The notes: generated by a model from the letters alone, not told the origin. A DNA stretch of 64,000 nt from Mycolicibacterium flavescens (GCA_900637135.1 LR134353.1:620001-684000), one strand, 5' to 3'; counted from the first letter of the stretch, positions 48,507 to 57,536 are shown. A program made the numbers and translations.

Positions 48507-50069
48507 ATGAGCGACTTCGACGCCATCGTCATCGGTGCCGGGCACAACGGGTTGACCGCGGCGACCGTGCTTCAGAAGGCCGGTGTGCGCACCCTCTGCC
48601 TGGACGCGAAGCTCTACGCCGGCGGCATGGCCTCCACGGTCGAATTGTTCGACGGGTTCAAGTTCGAGATCGCCGGCTCGGTCCAGATCCCGACCTCGGC
48701 GGTGGTCAGCCGCGAACTCGGACTCGACTCGCTGCCCACAGTCGACCTCGACGTGATGTCGGTGTCGCTGCGAGGCGTGGGTGACGAACCGTTGGTCTAC
48801 TACACCGACCCGGTGAAGCTCCTGACCCACATCAACGAGGTGCACGGTGCAGAGGCCGTCAACGGCATGGCCGGGTTGATGGCGTGGTGTCAGGCTCCCA
48901 CTCGGGCGTTGGGCCGGTTCGACGCGGGCCAGCCCCCGAAGTCACTCGACGAGATGTATGCCTGCGCGACAAACGAATTCGAGCGATCGACGATCACCGA
49001 CCTGCTGTTCGGCTCGGTCACCGACGTGCTCGACCGCTACCTGCCGGACAAGGAGAAGAACGGTGCGTTGCGCGGCATGCTGTCGCTGCTGGCATGCAAC
49101 ACCACTTATCGGGGACCGGCCACGCCGGGCACGGCCGCCGCACTCGCCTACGGCTTCGCCGTCCCCGACGAGAACGCGCTACTGGTCAAGAAACTGCGAG
49201 GCGGCATCGGAGCCCTCACGTCGCATCTGTGCGAGGTGTTCACTGCCAACGGCGGAGAACTGCGGTTGCGAAGCAAGGTCGCGGAGGTCACCGTCGCCGA
49301 CGGCAATGTCACCGGAGTTCGGCTCGAGGACGGCACAGCGCTGTCGGCCCCGATCGTCATCTCCGGCGTCGCTCCCGATCTGACGGTCAACGGCCTCGTC
49401 GACCCCAACGCGGTGCCCGCGGATGTGCGGGACCGCTTCTCACGGCTGGACCACCGGGGCAGCTATCTGCAGATGCACTTCGCGCTCGACGGCATTCCGG
49501 AGTTCGCGCCGCCCTACGAGCTGCTCAACGACCCCGCGATGCAGTCCAACATCGGAATCTTCAGCACCCCAGAGGAACTCCAACAACAGTGGGAGGACGC
49601 CAGGCGCGGAGTCGTGCCCGCGGACCCGGCGATCGCGTTGCAGATCCCGTCGGTGAACGACCCCGGGCTGGCACCTCCGGGCAAGCATGCGGCCTCGGCG
49701 TTCTCGCTGTGGTTCCCCATCCAGGAGGGCGAACACGGCTACGGCGAGATGAAAGTCGAAATGGGCCGGCGGGTGATCGACAAGATCACGCGGCTGGCCC
49801 CCAACTTCGAGAGCCTCATCCTCCGGCACACGACGTTCACGCCCAAACACATGGGCACCATGTTCGGCGCTCCCGGCGGGGACTACTGCCACGGGCTGAT
49901 CCATCCCGACCAGATGGGGCCGAACCGACCGAGCCCCAAAGGCTATGTGGACCAACCGATTCCGATCGGCGGGCTGTACCTCGGCAGCGCCGGCTGCCAC
50001 GGCGGCCCGGGCATCACGTTCGTCCCCGGCTACAACGCGGCCAAGCAGGCGCTGGCCGATATGCGCTGA
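48507..50069 (+). CDS. Phytoene-dehydrogenase-like FAD oxidoreductase (PYROXD2/CrtI type)
   Basis: 520 residues. The FAD motif I-V-I-G-A-G-H-N-G-L is at about 7-16; the C-terminal G-L-Y-L-G-S-A-G-C-H-G-G-P-G-I-T segment is the second FAD contact of CrtI/PYROXD2 proteins. It could oxidise a carotenoid-like or lipid substrate, but no carotenoid genes are nearby. It is behind a strong TetR operator and followed 39 bases later by an epimerase gene. Confidence 0.88.
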   Translation: MSDFDAIVIGAGHNGLTAATVLQKAGVRTLCLDAKLYAGGMASTVELFDGFKFEIAGSVQIPTSAVVSRELGLDSLPTVDLDVMSVSLRGVGDEPLVYYTDPVKLLTHINEVHGAEAVNGMAGLMAWCQAPTRALGRFDAGQPPKSLDEMYACATNEFERSTITDLLFGSVTDVLDRYLPDKEKNGALRGMLSLLACNTTYRGPATPGTAAALAYGFAVPDENALLVKKLRGGIGALTSHLCEVFTANGGELRLRSKVAEVTVADGNVTGVRLEDGTALSAPIVISGVAPDLTVNGLVDPNAVPADVRDRFSRLDHRGSYLQMHFALDGIPEFAPPYELLNDPAMQSNIGIFSTPEELQQQWEDARRGVVPADPAIALQIPSVNDPGLAPPGKHAASAFSLWFPIQEGEHGYGEMKVEMGRRVIDKITRLAPNFESLILRHTTFTPKHMGTMFGAPGGDYCHGLIHPDQMGPNRPSPKGYVDQPIPIGGLYLGSAGCHGGPGITFVPGYNAAKQALADMR

Positions 50070-50108
50070 GCCCGTTTCTCACCGGCCCGCACCGGGAATG
50101 CGGCGTGC

Positions 50109-51095
50109 ATGGGAATCACGGTGGCCGTCACGGGGCCCACGGGGGAGATCGGCAAATCGGCAGTAGAAGCGCTCGAAAGCGTCGCGGCGGTCGACGAGAT
50201 CATCGGAATGGCTCGTCGCCCCTTCGACCCGGCCGAGCACGGTTGGTCGAAGACGAGTTACCTCCAGGGCGACATCCTCGACCGCGAGGCTGTCGACGCG
50301 CTCGTCGGACGCGCCGACGTCGTAGTCCATCTGGCCTTCATCATCATGGGGTCACGGGAGGAAAGCGCCCGCATCAACCTGGCCGGCACCCGCAACGTCT
50401 TCGAGGCGACGGTGGCCGCCGAACGTCCGCAGCGGCTGGTGTACACGTCGTCGGTCGCCGCTTACGGCTATCACAGCGACAACCCGGTTCCGCTCACCGA
50501 AGACGTGCCGCCTCGGGGGTCACCCGAGCACTACTACTCCGAGCAGAAGGCCGAGTGCGAGGCGGCGCTCGCCGACATCGTCGGCGGCACATCGCTGGAG
50601 GTGTACGTGCTGCGGCCCTGCATCGTCGCCGGTCCCAAGGCGCCGGCGCTGGCCGACGCCATGCCGTGGACGCATCTGCCCGGCCCGGTCAAGCGCATGT
50701 CCGACGCGCTTCCGCTGCTCAAGGTGCCCGTCCCCGATCCGGGCATACCGTTGCAGCTGGTGCATCATGACGATGTCGCGGCCGCCATCGCCGCCGCGGC
50801 CACCACAACGTCGGCGCCGCCGGGCGCTTACAACATCGCGGGCGACGGGCTGATCACCGTCTCCGATGTCGCCCGCGAACTGGGCGCTCGGCCGATACCG
50901 GTGCCCAAGGTAGCCGTCACCGCGGCGGCAGGAGTCGTCGCCCGGTTGCCGTTCGTCCCGTCGGCGCTGGAGTGGTTGCACATCGGCCGCACGTCGGTGG
51001 TCATGGATACGAGCAAGGCGAAGGCTCAGCTCGGCTGGGAGCCGAAATACACCTCCGCGCAGACGCTCACGGAGTTGGCCGACTCGCTGCGCTGA
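50109..51095 (+). CDS. NAD-dependent epimerase/dehydratase (extended SDR)
   Basis: 328 residues. Rossmann motif T-G-P-T-G-E-I-G near residues 8-15; Y-T-S-S-V-A-A-Y-G and Y-Y-S-E-Q-K provide the serine and the Y-x-x-x-K pair. Extended SDR family, acting on nucleotide sugars or steroids. Probably co-transcribed with the upstream flavoprotein. Substrate unknown. Confidence 0.87.
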   Translation: MGITVAVTGPTGEIGKSAVEALESVAAVDEIIGMARRPFDPAEHGWSKTSYLQGDILDREAVDALVGRADVVVHLAFIIMGSREESARINLAGTRNVFEATVAAERPQRLVYTSSVAAYGYHSDNPVPLTEDVPPRGSPEHYYSEQKAECEAALADIVGGTSLEVYVLRPCIVAGPKAPALADAMPWTHLPGPVKRMSDALPLLKVPVPDPGIPLQLVHHDDVAAAIAAAATTTSAPPGAYNIAGDGLITVSDVARELGARPIPVPKVAVTAAAGVVARLPFVPSALEWLHIGRTSVVMDTSKAKAQLGWEPKYTSAQTLTELADSLR

Positions 51096-51096
51096 G

Positions 51097-51285
51097 TCAC
51101 TGCGTCTGATCGCCGGTGTCGGCCGGGCCGGTCGGTGTCGCACCACCCTCGTCCGACCAGTCGACGCCTTCTTCGTCAGTGGCGTCGGTGCCCCGTGCCG
51201 GGTCGCTCTGCACGTCGTCGTCGGCGTTCGAGGGTCCGGCGTCGGTTTCGACGGTGCCGGGATTGTCCTTCTTGTCATCGCTCAC
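51097..51285 (-). CDS. Small acidic, probably disordered protein
   Basis: 62 residues from GTG 51285, rich in Asp, Glu, Gly and Thr, with a central E-E-G-V-D-W-S-D-E and no hydrophobic core, so it is probably disordered. No family recognised. It converges on the epimerase gene with one base between stops. The base composition suits coding on this strand, but it may be spurious. Confidence 0.45.
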   Translation of the reverse strand: MSDDKKDNPGTVETDAGPSNADDDVQSDPARGTDATDEEGVDWSDEGGATPTGPADTGDQTQ

Positions 51286-51314
51286 CGGCGCTATATACCC
51301 GCCGAGCGGGCGTT

Positions 51315-51669
51315 TCAGTCTCTGCGAGCGCGCAACTGCGCCGCCCAATCCGCAGGCACCCTGCCGCGAGGACCGGGAGAGGGCTGGCCCTCGGGACGGG
51401 ACTCGGGCGCGGTGAGCTGTGGTCCGTCGTAGTAGGCGTTCGTGGCGTAGTTCCAGAACCAATCCTCACCCGGTTCGAACGAGCGGATGACCGGATGCCC
51501 CGTCTCACGCCCAGTGTGCCGAGGCGTGCCGCGCCAACGAGTCGTCGCAGCACCCGATGTGACCGCATGCCGCACATCGGCGCAGATGCACCCACCAGCC
51601 CCCCACCGCGTCACACTCGGCGCATCCGGTCCCGCTCGGTGGGACGGACGGGTCCACTGCAGCGTCCAT
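51315..51669 (-). pseudogene. UBP-type zinc-finger protein gene with a frameshift
   Basis: From ATG 51669 the frame reads C-A-E-C, L-R-R-C-A-A-C-G-H-I-G-C-C and R-H-A-S-A-H-W, the zinc-binding core of the UBP-type (ZnF_UBP) finger, then stops. In the next frame it continues directly as R-E-T-G-H-P-V-I-R-S-F-E-P-G-E-D-W-F-W, the conserved rest of the domain, to a stop at 51315. One extra G in a GGG run near 51510 explains the break; total length is a multiple of three plus one. Real decay or sequencing error cannot be told apart here. Confidence 0.8.
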
Positions 51670-51735
51670 AGCCGGCGAGCCTACCTATGACCGCGGGCTC
51701 GTAGGAGCCGAATTGTCTTGAGGTTCTGCCGATTT

Positions 51736-52179
51736 CTACCGCGCCATCGTGGAATTCGGTGCGCTCCAGTCGGTGGAGACGAACCGGTGGCGGATCAACC
51801 AGTCGTCGCCGACCGGCGCGAACACGTCGCGGTAGCGGCCGTAGTGGTCGAGGCCGATCTCGGTGAACACCGTGAAATAACACGAGACCCGCGCTTCCTC
51901 GGGCGTCACCTCGGTGAAGCGGATGTTCGTCACGTTGTGGCGCACGATGCGCTTGACGTCCGACGCGGATGCGGCCGCGTTCGGCGCCGCGACGGCACCG
52001 CCCAGATAGTCCACGATCGCGGCACGGCCCCGTGCAGGTTCGGTGCCGCGCACCTCCAGGACGCCGTCTTCGCAGAAGGTGGCGGCGAGTTCGGGCAGCC
52101 GCAGCGCGTCGCCCGACCAGTTGTACCGGGCGAGGGTGTCCCTGATGCGTTCCCGTGCGCAAAGCTCCCAAAGCTCCAT
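51736..52179 (-). CDS. SnoaL-like / NTF2-fold protein
   Basis: 147 residues. The N-terminal helix R-I-R-D-T-L-A-R-Y-N-W-S-G-D leads to A-T-F-C-E-D-G-V-L-E-V and later strands R-V-S-C-Y-F-T-V-F-T-E and W-L-I-R-H-R-F-V, the SnoaL_4 pattern of polyketide cyclase or dehydratase-like proteins. Divergent from the SRPBCC gene, sharing a 31-base gap. Function unknown. Confidence 0.82.
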   Translation of the reverse strand: MELWELCARERIRDTLARYNWSGDALRLPELAATFCEDGVLEVRGTEPARGRAAIVDYLGGAVAAPNAAASASDVKRIVRHNVTNIRFTEVTPEEARVSCYFTVFTEIGLDHYGRYRDVFAPVGDDWLIRHRFVSTDWSAPNSTMAR

Positions 52180-52198
52180 GCAGACAACCTAACGGGGT

Positions 52199-52204
52199 TA
52201 ATGT
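52199..52204 (+). promoter_or_regulatory. Predicted leaderless -10 box of SRPBCC copy 1
   Basis: TAATGT ends six nucleotides before the ATG at 52211. Confidence 0.55.
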
Positions 52205-52210
52205 CGCGCC

Positions 52211-52651
52211 ATGGCTACCAGCGATTCCCGTGAGGTCGTGATCGACGCGAGCCCGGCCGAAATCCTCGACGTCATCGCTGACGTCGAGTCCGCACCGGAG
52301 TGGTCCCCCCAGCACCAGGGCGCCGAGGTCCTCGACAGGGACGCCGACGGGCGGCCCGGCCGCGTGCGGCTGAAGTTGAAGACCATGGGCATCTCCGACG
52401 AACAGGTCGTGCAATACACCTGGGGTGAAAACACGGCGGGCTGGACGCTATTGGAGTCCAGCCAGCTCAAGACGCAGAGCGCGACGTACACGCTCACCCC
52501 CGACGGCGACAAGACCAAGGTCCGCTTCGAGATCACCGTCGACCCCGCGGTGCCGATTCCCGGGTTCGTGATGAAGCGTGCGATGAAAGGCGGTCTGGAG
52601 GCTGCCACCGACGGTCTGCGCAAGCAGGTCCTCAAGCTCAAGCGGAGCTGA
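52211..52651 (+). CDS. SRPBCC (START-like) protein, copy 1
   Basis: 146 residues with the helix-grip fold pattern: V-V-I-D-A-S-P-A-E-I-L-D-V-I-A-D-V-E-S, W-S-P-Q-H-Q-G and a long C-terminal helix. It is one of three paralogues here (copies at 52690 and 54281) equivalent to Rv0854, Rv0856 and Rv0857, sharing E-W-S and D-E-Q-V segments. Such proteins bind hydrophobic ligands or act as cyclases. It starts the SRPBCC-mcr region with its own leaderless promoter. Confidence 0.85.
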   Translation: MATSDSREVVIDASPAEILDVIADVESAPEWSPQHQGAEVLDRDADGRPGRVRLKLKTMGISDEQVVQYTWGENTAGWTLLESSQLKTQSATYTLTPDGDKTKVRFEITVDPAVPIPGFVMKRAMKGGLEAATDGLRKQVLKLKRS

Positions 52652-52689
52652 CCGGTTTCGACGCCCGTCGGGTTGGCAATGAAACCGGC

Positions 52690-53133
52690 ATGGCTGTCAC
52701 CGAAACTCGCGAGGTCGTCATCGAGGCGACACCGCAGGAGATCCTCGACGTTCTGACCGACCTCGAGTCGCTGACCGAGTGGTCCTCGGCGCATCAGAAG
52801 GTCGAGGTCCTCGAACGCGACGACGAGGGTCGCCCCAGCAAGTCACGTCAGGTCGTCAAGATCGTCGGCGTCTCTGACGAGCAGGTGCTCAATTACACCG
52901 TGCACGACGACGGGGTGAGCTGGACGTTGGAGAGTTCGAAACAGCAACGCGCGCAGCAAGGTCGGTACACGCTCATCCCCGACGGCGATTCGACGAAGGT
53001 TCGCTTCGAGCTCATGGTCGACCCGCTGGTGCCGTTGCCCGGCTTCCTGATCAAGAAGGGCGCCAAAGGATTGATGGAGACGGCGACCGACGGGCTGCGT
53101 AAACGAGTACGCCAGGTCAAGAGCCGCCGATAG
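52690..53133 (+). CDS. SRPBCC (START-like) protein, copy 2
   Basis: 147 residues, closely similar to copy 1 (E-I-L-D-V-L-T-D-L-E-S, E-W-S-S-A-H-Q-K, D-E-Q-V, D-G-D-S-T-K-V-R-F-E). Same orientation, 38 bases downstream of copy 1. Ends ten bases before the damaged mcr gene. Likely arose by tandem duplication. Confidence 0.85.
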   Translation: MAVTETREVVIEATPQEILDVLTDLESLTEWSSAHQKVEVLERDDEGRPSKSRQVVKIVGVSDEQVLNYTVHDDGVSWTLESSKQQRAQQGRYTLIPDGDSTKVRFELMVDPLVPLPGFLIKKGAKGLMETATDGLRKRVRQVKSRR

Positions 53134-53136
53134 TCT
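53131..53136 (+). promoter_or_regulatory. Predicted leaderless -10 box of mcr
   Basis: TAGTCT, overlapping the end of SRPBCC copy 2, ends seven nucleotides before ATG 53144. Confidence 0.5.
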
Positions 53137-53143
53137 GCCCCGC

Positions 53144-54222
53144 ATGGCGACTGCGGGACCCCTTGCGGGAGTGAAGGTCATCGAACTGGGCGGCATCGGC
53201 CCCGGACCCCACGCAGGAATGGTGCTGGCCGATCTCGGCGCCGACGTGGTGCGCGTGCGCCGCCCCGGCGGGCTGCAGATGCCGCCCGAGAACGTCGACC
53301 TGTTGCACCGCGGCAAGCGCGTCGTCGACCTGGACGTCAAGAGGATCCCGGCGCGCTGCTGAACCTCGCAGCCAAGGCCGACGTCCTCATCGATGCATTT
53401 CGGCCGGGGACGTGTGAACGGCTCGGCATCGGCCCCGACGACTGCGCGGAGGTCAACTCCAGGCTGATCTTCGCCAGGATCACGGGCTGGGGTCAGCACG
53501 GACCGCTGGCGCAGACCGCGGGTCACGACATCAACTACTTGTCGCAGAGCGGTGCGCTGTCGGCGATCGGATACCGCGACCGGCCGCCGGTCGTGCCGCT
53601 GAACCTGGTCGCCGACTTCGGCGGCGGCTCGATGTTCGCGCTGCTGGGCATCGTGACCGCGCTGTACGAACGCGAGCACTCCGGTGTGGGTCAGGTGGTC
53701 GACGCGGCGATGGTCGACGGCGTGGCCGTGCTGACGCAGGTCGCGTGGACGATGAAGTCGACGGGCGTCTTGCGCGACGAACGCGAGTCGTTCCTGCTCG
53801 ACGGCAGCGCCCCGTTCTACCGCACCTACGAGACCGCCGACGGCATGCACGTAGCCGTCGGCGCAATCGAACCGCAGTTCTACGCGCAACTGGTGGCCGG
53901 GCTCGGGCTCGGCGCCGACGAGCTCCCACCGCAAATGGACCGCGAGTCGTTTCCAGAAATGCACAGGCTGTTCGCTGAGCGCTTTGCGCGCAAGACCCGC
54001 GACGAATGGACGGCGATCTTTACGGGTACCGACGCGTGCGTCACGCCGGTGCTGACGTGGACCGAGGCAGCGCGCAGCAACCATTTGCGTGCGCGGTCAA
54101 CGTTGGTGCAGGCCAACGGGGTAGACCAGGCCGCGCCGGCGCCTCGGTTTTCGCGCACCCCAGCGGGTCCCGTCGGGGCACCTCCGCAGGATGCGACTGA
54201 CCTAATTGATATTGACTGGTAA
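53144..54222 (+). pseudogene. mcr: Alpha-methylacyl-CoA racemase (CaiB/BaiF family) gene with a frameshift
   Basis: The first 65 codons (G-V-K-V-I-E-L-G-G-I-G-P-G-P, L-A-D-L-G-A-D-V-V-R-V) match the start of a family III CoA-transferase/racemase. The frame then breaks at about 53342, where one base appears missing after G-T-C-A-A-G. The next frame continues seamlessly with L-L-N-L-A-A-K-A-D-V-L-I-D-A-F-R-P-G, I-T-G-W-G-Q and onward to TAA. The restored length would be about 359 residues, equal to Rv0855. The racemase inverts the 2-methyl group of branched acyl-CoAs. Confidence 0.85.
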
Positions 54223-54267
54223 TACTAATTTGCTGGAAAAGCCTATGCGCTAGGCAGTGGAGTTAGC

Positions 54268-54273
54268 TACGAT
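54268..54273 (+). promoter_or_regulatory. Predicted leaderless -10 box of SRPBCC copy 3
   Basis: TACGAT ends seven nucleotides before ATG 54281, supporting this start over an in-frame GTG at 54257. Confidence 0.55.
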
Positions 54274-54280
54274 TTGCCGC

Positions 54281-54721
54281 ATGGCTGTGCAGGCATCGAG
54301 GGAAGTGGTCTTCGAGGCGCCCAAAGACGCGATCATGGACGCACTCGCCGATATCGATGCCGTGCCCACGTGGTCGCCCGTTCACAAGCACGCCGAGGTG
54401 CTCGACCGTCATCCCGACGGCCGCCCGCATCACGTCAAGGCGACGTTCAAAATCATGGGCGTCACCGACAAGGAGTTCCTCGAGTACCACTGGGGCGAGG
54501 ACTGGGTGGTCTGGGACGCCAAGGCGACGATGCAACAACGCGGGCAGCACGGCGAGTACAACCTCACCCCCATCGGCGAGGACCGCACCCGGGTCCGCTT
54601 CGACATCATCATCGACCTGGCGGCGCCGATTCCGGAGTTCCTGCTTCGCCGCGCCAAGAAGATGGTGCTCGACGTCGCGACCGAGAATCTGCGGCGCCGG
54701 GTGATGGCCGCGGTTACATAG
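54281..54721 (+). CDS. SRPBCC (START-like) protein, copy 3
   Basis: 146 residues from ATG 54281. Same fold as copies 1 and 2 but more divergent (V-V-F-E-A-P-K-D-A-I-M-D-A-L-A-D-I-D, T-W-S-P-V-H-K-H-A-E). Separated from them by the broken mcr gene, matching the Rv0854-57 layout. Its stop overlaps the convergent aminotransferase gene by eight bases. Confidence 0.85.
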   Translation: MAVQASREVVFEAPKDAIMDALADIDAVPTWSPVHKHAEVLDRHPDGRPHHVKATFKIMGVTDKEFLEYHWGEDWVVWDAKATMQQRGQHGEYNLTPIGEDRTRVRFDIIIDLAAPIPEFLLRRAKKMVLDVATENLRRRVMAAVT

Positions 54722-55910
54722 TTTCTCGCCCGCCCGCCCGCAGCACCGCGAGCCGACGGATCGCCTCGTCGAGGGTCTCGTCGCGTTTGCAGAAGGCGAA
54801 GCGCACCAGGTGGTTCCATGCACCGGCGTGCTCGGCGCCCGGGTCGCAGAACGCCGACATCGGAATCGCTGCCACACCCGCACGATGAGGCAGCTCGGAG
54901 CAGAACGCGGCGCTGTCGCTGAATCCGAGCGGACGCGGGTCGGCACACAGGAAGTAGGTGCCGAAGCTCTCGTGCACCTCGAAGCCGAGGTCGGACAGCG
55001 CCCCACCCAATCGGTCTCGCTTGCGCTGCAAGGACTCCCGCAGCTTGTCGACCCACGCGTCCTCGTTGTTCAGGGCGTGCGCCACCGCGGGCTGGAACGG
55101 TGCGCCGCCGACGTAAGACAGGTACTGCTTGGCTGCGCGCACGCCGGCGATGAGATCGGCTGGGCCGCATGCCCATCCGATCTTCCAGCCGGTGACGTTG
55201 AACATTTTGGCCGCGCTCGAGATCGTGATCGTGCGCTCGGCCATGCCGGGGTAGTTGGCCAGCGGCAGATGCCGGCGGCCGGGGAAGTCGGAGTACACGA
55301 GGTGCTCGTAGACCTCGTCGGTGATCACGAGCAGGTCGGCCTCGACGGCCAGTTCGGCCAGCGCGCGCAGTTCGTTGTCGCCGGCCACCATCCCGGTGGG
55401 GTTGTGCGGCGAGTTGACGATCAGCGCTTTGGTGTTTTGTGTGACGGCCTTTCGCAGCCCGTCGACATCGATACCGAAGCCGCGGCCGTCCTGAACCATC
55501 GGGACGGCGCGCCGCTGGCAGCCCGCCATCGCGATGACGGGGGAGTAGGAGTCGTAGAACGGCTCGATCAGCAGCACCTCGGAACCGGGTTCGACGAGCC
55601 CGATGACCGCGGCCGCGATTGCTTCAGTCGCGCCGACGGTCACCAGGACCTCGGTGTGGGGGTCGTATTCGGTTCCGTGCGCACGCTTGCGCTGGGCGGC
55701 GATCGCTTCGCGCAACGGTGCGATACCGAGGCCGGGCGGGTACTGGTTGGTGCCGTCGGCGATCGCGCGCTGGGCGATCTCGAGCATGGCGGGCGGGCCG
55801 TCCTCGTCGGGAAAGCCCTGTCCGAGGTTGACCGCGCCGATGCGAGCAGCGAGCGCCGACATCTCGGCGAAGATCGTCACCGCGTACGGCTGCAGCCGGC
55901 GAACCGTCAT
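54714..55910 (-). CDS. dapC: Class I/II aminotransferase (DapC-like)
   Basis: 398 residues from ATG 55910, equivalent to Rv0858c, annotated N-succinyldiaminopimelate aminotransferase. The PLP-binding lysine is in I-S-S-A-A-K-M-F-N-V-T-G-W-K-I-G-W, with N-S-P-H-N-P-T-G and the A-D-P-R-P phosphate-side arginine. Fold-type I, subgroup I gamma. The pathway role (lysine and peptidoglycan precursor) is by homology. The FGGY kinase gene lies 25 bases upstream on the same strand. Confidence 0.85.
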   Translation of the reverse strand: MTVRRLQPYAVTIFAEMSALAARIGAVNLGQGFPDEDGPPAMLEIAQRAIADGTNQYPPGLGIAPLREAIAAQRKRAHGTEYDPHTEVLVTVGATEAIAAAVIGLVEPGSEVLLIEPFYDSYSPVIAMAGCQRRAVPMVQDGRGFGIDVDGLRKAVTQNTKALIVNSPHNPTGMVAGDNELRALAELAVEADLLVITDEVYEHLVYSDFPGRRHLPLANYPGMAERTITISSAAKMFNVTGWKIGWACGPADLIAGVRAAKQYLSYVGGAPFQPAVAHALNNEDAWVDKLRESLQRKRDRLGGALSDLGFEVHESFGTYFLCADPRPLGFSDSAAFCSELPHRAGVAAIPMSAFCDPGAEHAGAWNHLVRFAFCKRDETLDEAIRRLAVLRAGGRETM

Positions 55911-55935
55911 AGCCGTCGAGGGTATGCGGTCGCGA

Positions 55936-57417
55936 TCACAGCGGGTCCATGGCGGCCAACCGGTGCACTTGTGTCTTGGTGGCCAGGTACAACTCGCACC
56001 AGGTTCGGTGGAGGTCGTCGTAGAGCACAGCACGCCTTGGATCCGGCTCGATGCGGCCGGCGATCCGGGTCCAGTCGGTGTCCGGCGGCACCAGTCCCAG
56101 ACCTATCGCCGCCAGGAGCGCGTCGCCGAACCCGGCGCCGATGGTCTGTTCGGGCGTCAACTGCGTACGGCCGGTGATATCGCTGACCGCTTGCGGCCAG
56201 ACCGGGCTGTCCAGTCCGCCGCCGACGGCGACGAGCCGGGTGCTGGGTGCCGCGTCGTCGAAGCGCGTGAGTACGTCGCGCACACCGAATCCGATGCCCT
56301 CGTAGGCGGCCCGGACCAGGTGGCCTCGTCCGTGCCGCAGCGTCAGGCCGGCTACGATGCCTCGGGCGTGCGGATCGAAGATCGGGGTCCGCTCGCCGCT
56401 GAAGTACGGGAGCATCAGCAGACCCTCGCTTCCGGGTGGCACCGCCGAAGCTTCTGCGGCGAGTTCCTTGAACGACGCATTGCCGGTCGTGGACTGCAGC
56501 CATGTGATCAAACTGCCCGCGGTCGCGGTGCCCGCGGCCAGCGCGTAGTTGCCGGGTTCCACTGCGGCGGTTGTCCACAGCGTCGAGTCGCAGTGGTAGT
56601 CCGCGACGATCTGCACCATGAACATCGTCGACCCGTACATCAGCATCAGGTCGCCGGGTTTCCGGACCCCGACCGAGAACGCTTCGGCGTAGGCGTCGAC
56701 GGTCCCGGCCATGACCGGAGTCCCGACCGGGATTCCCGACATGCGGGCCGCCGCGGCGGTGACCGTGCCGACCACCTCGGCCGGCCAGGCGAGGCGGGGC
56801 AACGGGAGGTGTGCGCAGATCCGTTCCGCCCATTCGCGATTCCACTCGAATGCACGTGTGGCATACATCGGGTCACACTGGCTGGCGGTGTGGTGGTCCA
56901 TGGTGTATTCGCCGGTGAGTTTGGCGACGATGTAGGAGTTCGAGCTGAACCACGTTCTCGCGTCGGCGAACACTTCCGGTTCGTGAGTGCGGACCCATTC
57001 CAGTTTCGGGCCGACGGCCTGGCTGGTCAGTAGGCTGCCGCCTCGTTCGAGGATGTTCTGTTCGCCGAATTCCTCGGTGAGCGATGCGATCTCAGCGACC
57101 GCCCTGGTGTCGATGCCGTAGAGGATCGCGGGTCGCAGCGGTCGCAAATCGTCGTCGCACAGCACGAGGCAGGGTCCAAGGCCGCTGACGCAGACGCCCG
57201 CCAACGACCCGCGTGCGGGCATGCGTGCGATGAGCGCGCGGCTGATGGCACAGACTTCGCGCCACCATACGGCTTCTGCGTCGAATTCCGCCCACCCCGG
57301 GCGCGGCATGTCCATCGAGTGCGCCATGGTCTCGACGGCCAGTACCGTGCCCGCCGCGTCGGTCAGGACGCCTTTCGTGCTCCCGGTGCCGATGTCGATG
57401 CCGAGGAGGACGCCCAC
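55936..57417 (-). CDS. FGGY-family carbohydrate kinase
   Basis: 493 residues of the actin-like ATPase fold: L-L-G-I-D-I-G-T-G-S-T-K-G (phosphate 1 loop) at the start, and V-A-V-G-G-G-L-D-S and G-A-G-F-G-D-A motifs near the C-terminus. It phosphorylates a sugar or polyol (xylulose, gluconate or erythritol class); the type is not decidable. Located upstream of dapC on the same strand. Confidence 0.85.
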   Translation of the reverse strand: MGVLLGIDIGTGSTKGVLTDAAGTVLAVETMAHSMDMPRPGWAEFDAEAVWWREVCAISRALIARMPARGSLAGVCVSGLGPCLVLCDDDLRPLRPAILYGIDTRAVAEIASLTEEFGEQNILERGGSLLTSQAVGPKLEWVRTHEPEVFADARTWFSSNSYIVAKLTGEYTMDHHTASQCDPMYATRAFEWNREWAERICAHLPLPRLAWPAEVVGTVTAAAARMSGIPVGTPVMAGTVDAYAEAFSVGVRKPGDLMLMYGSTMFMVQIVADYHCDSTLWTTAAVEPGNYALAAGTATAGSLITWLQSTTGNASFKELAAEASAVPPGSEGLLMLPYFSGERTPIFDPHARGIVAGLTLRHGRGHLVRAAYEGIGFGVRDVLTRFDDAAPSTRLVAVGGGLDSPVWPQAVSDITGRTQLTPEQTIGAGFGDALLAAIGLGLVPPDTDWTRIAGRIEPDPRRAVLYDDLHRTWCELYLATKTQVHRLAAMDPL

Positions 57418-57520
57418 ATCGTCACGTTAGCTGCCGGTTCGGGGGACGAGCGGGCACTTCTGTCACGCCCTGGCCGGGGACCGCGCGGTACGCCCCGCGG
57501 GGTTACCGGTGCTAGGTTGC

Positions 57521-57536
57521 CCAACCAACAGGTTGG
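57521..57536. promoter_or_regulatory. Inverted repeat upstream of fadA
   Basis: CCAACC (57521-57526) and GGTTGG (57531-57536) flank AACA, a perfect 6-base dyad in the 203-base gap before fadA. A TAGGCT hexamer near 57547 could be the -10 box. Suggests a repressor operator for fadAB. Confidence 0.5.

Noticed and set aside
48884..50770. 628-codon open frame across the flavoprotein and epimerase
   Set aside because: It is arginine-rich overprint in another frame of two well-recognised genes.
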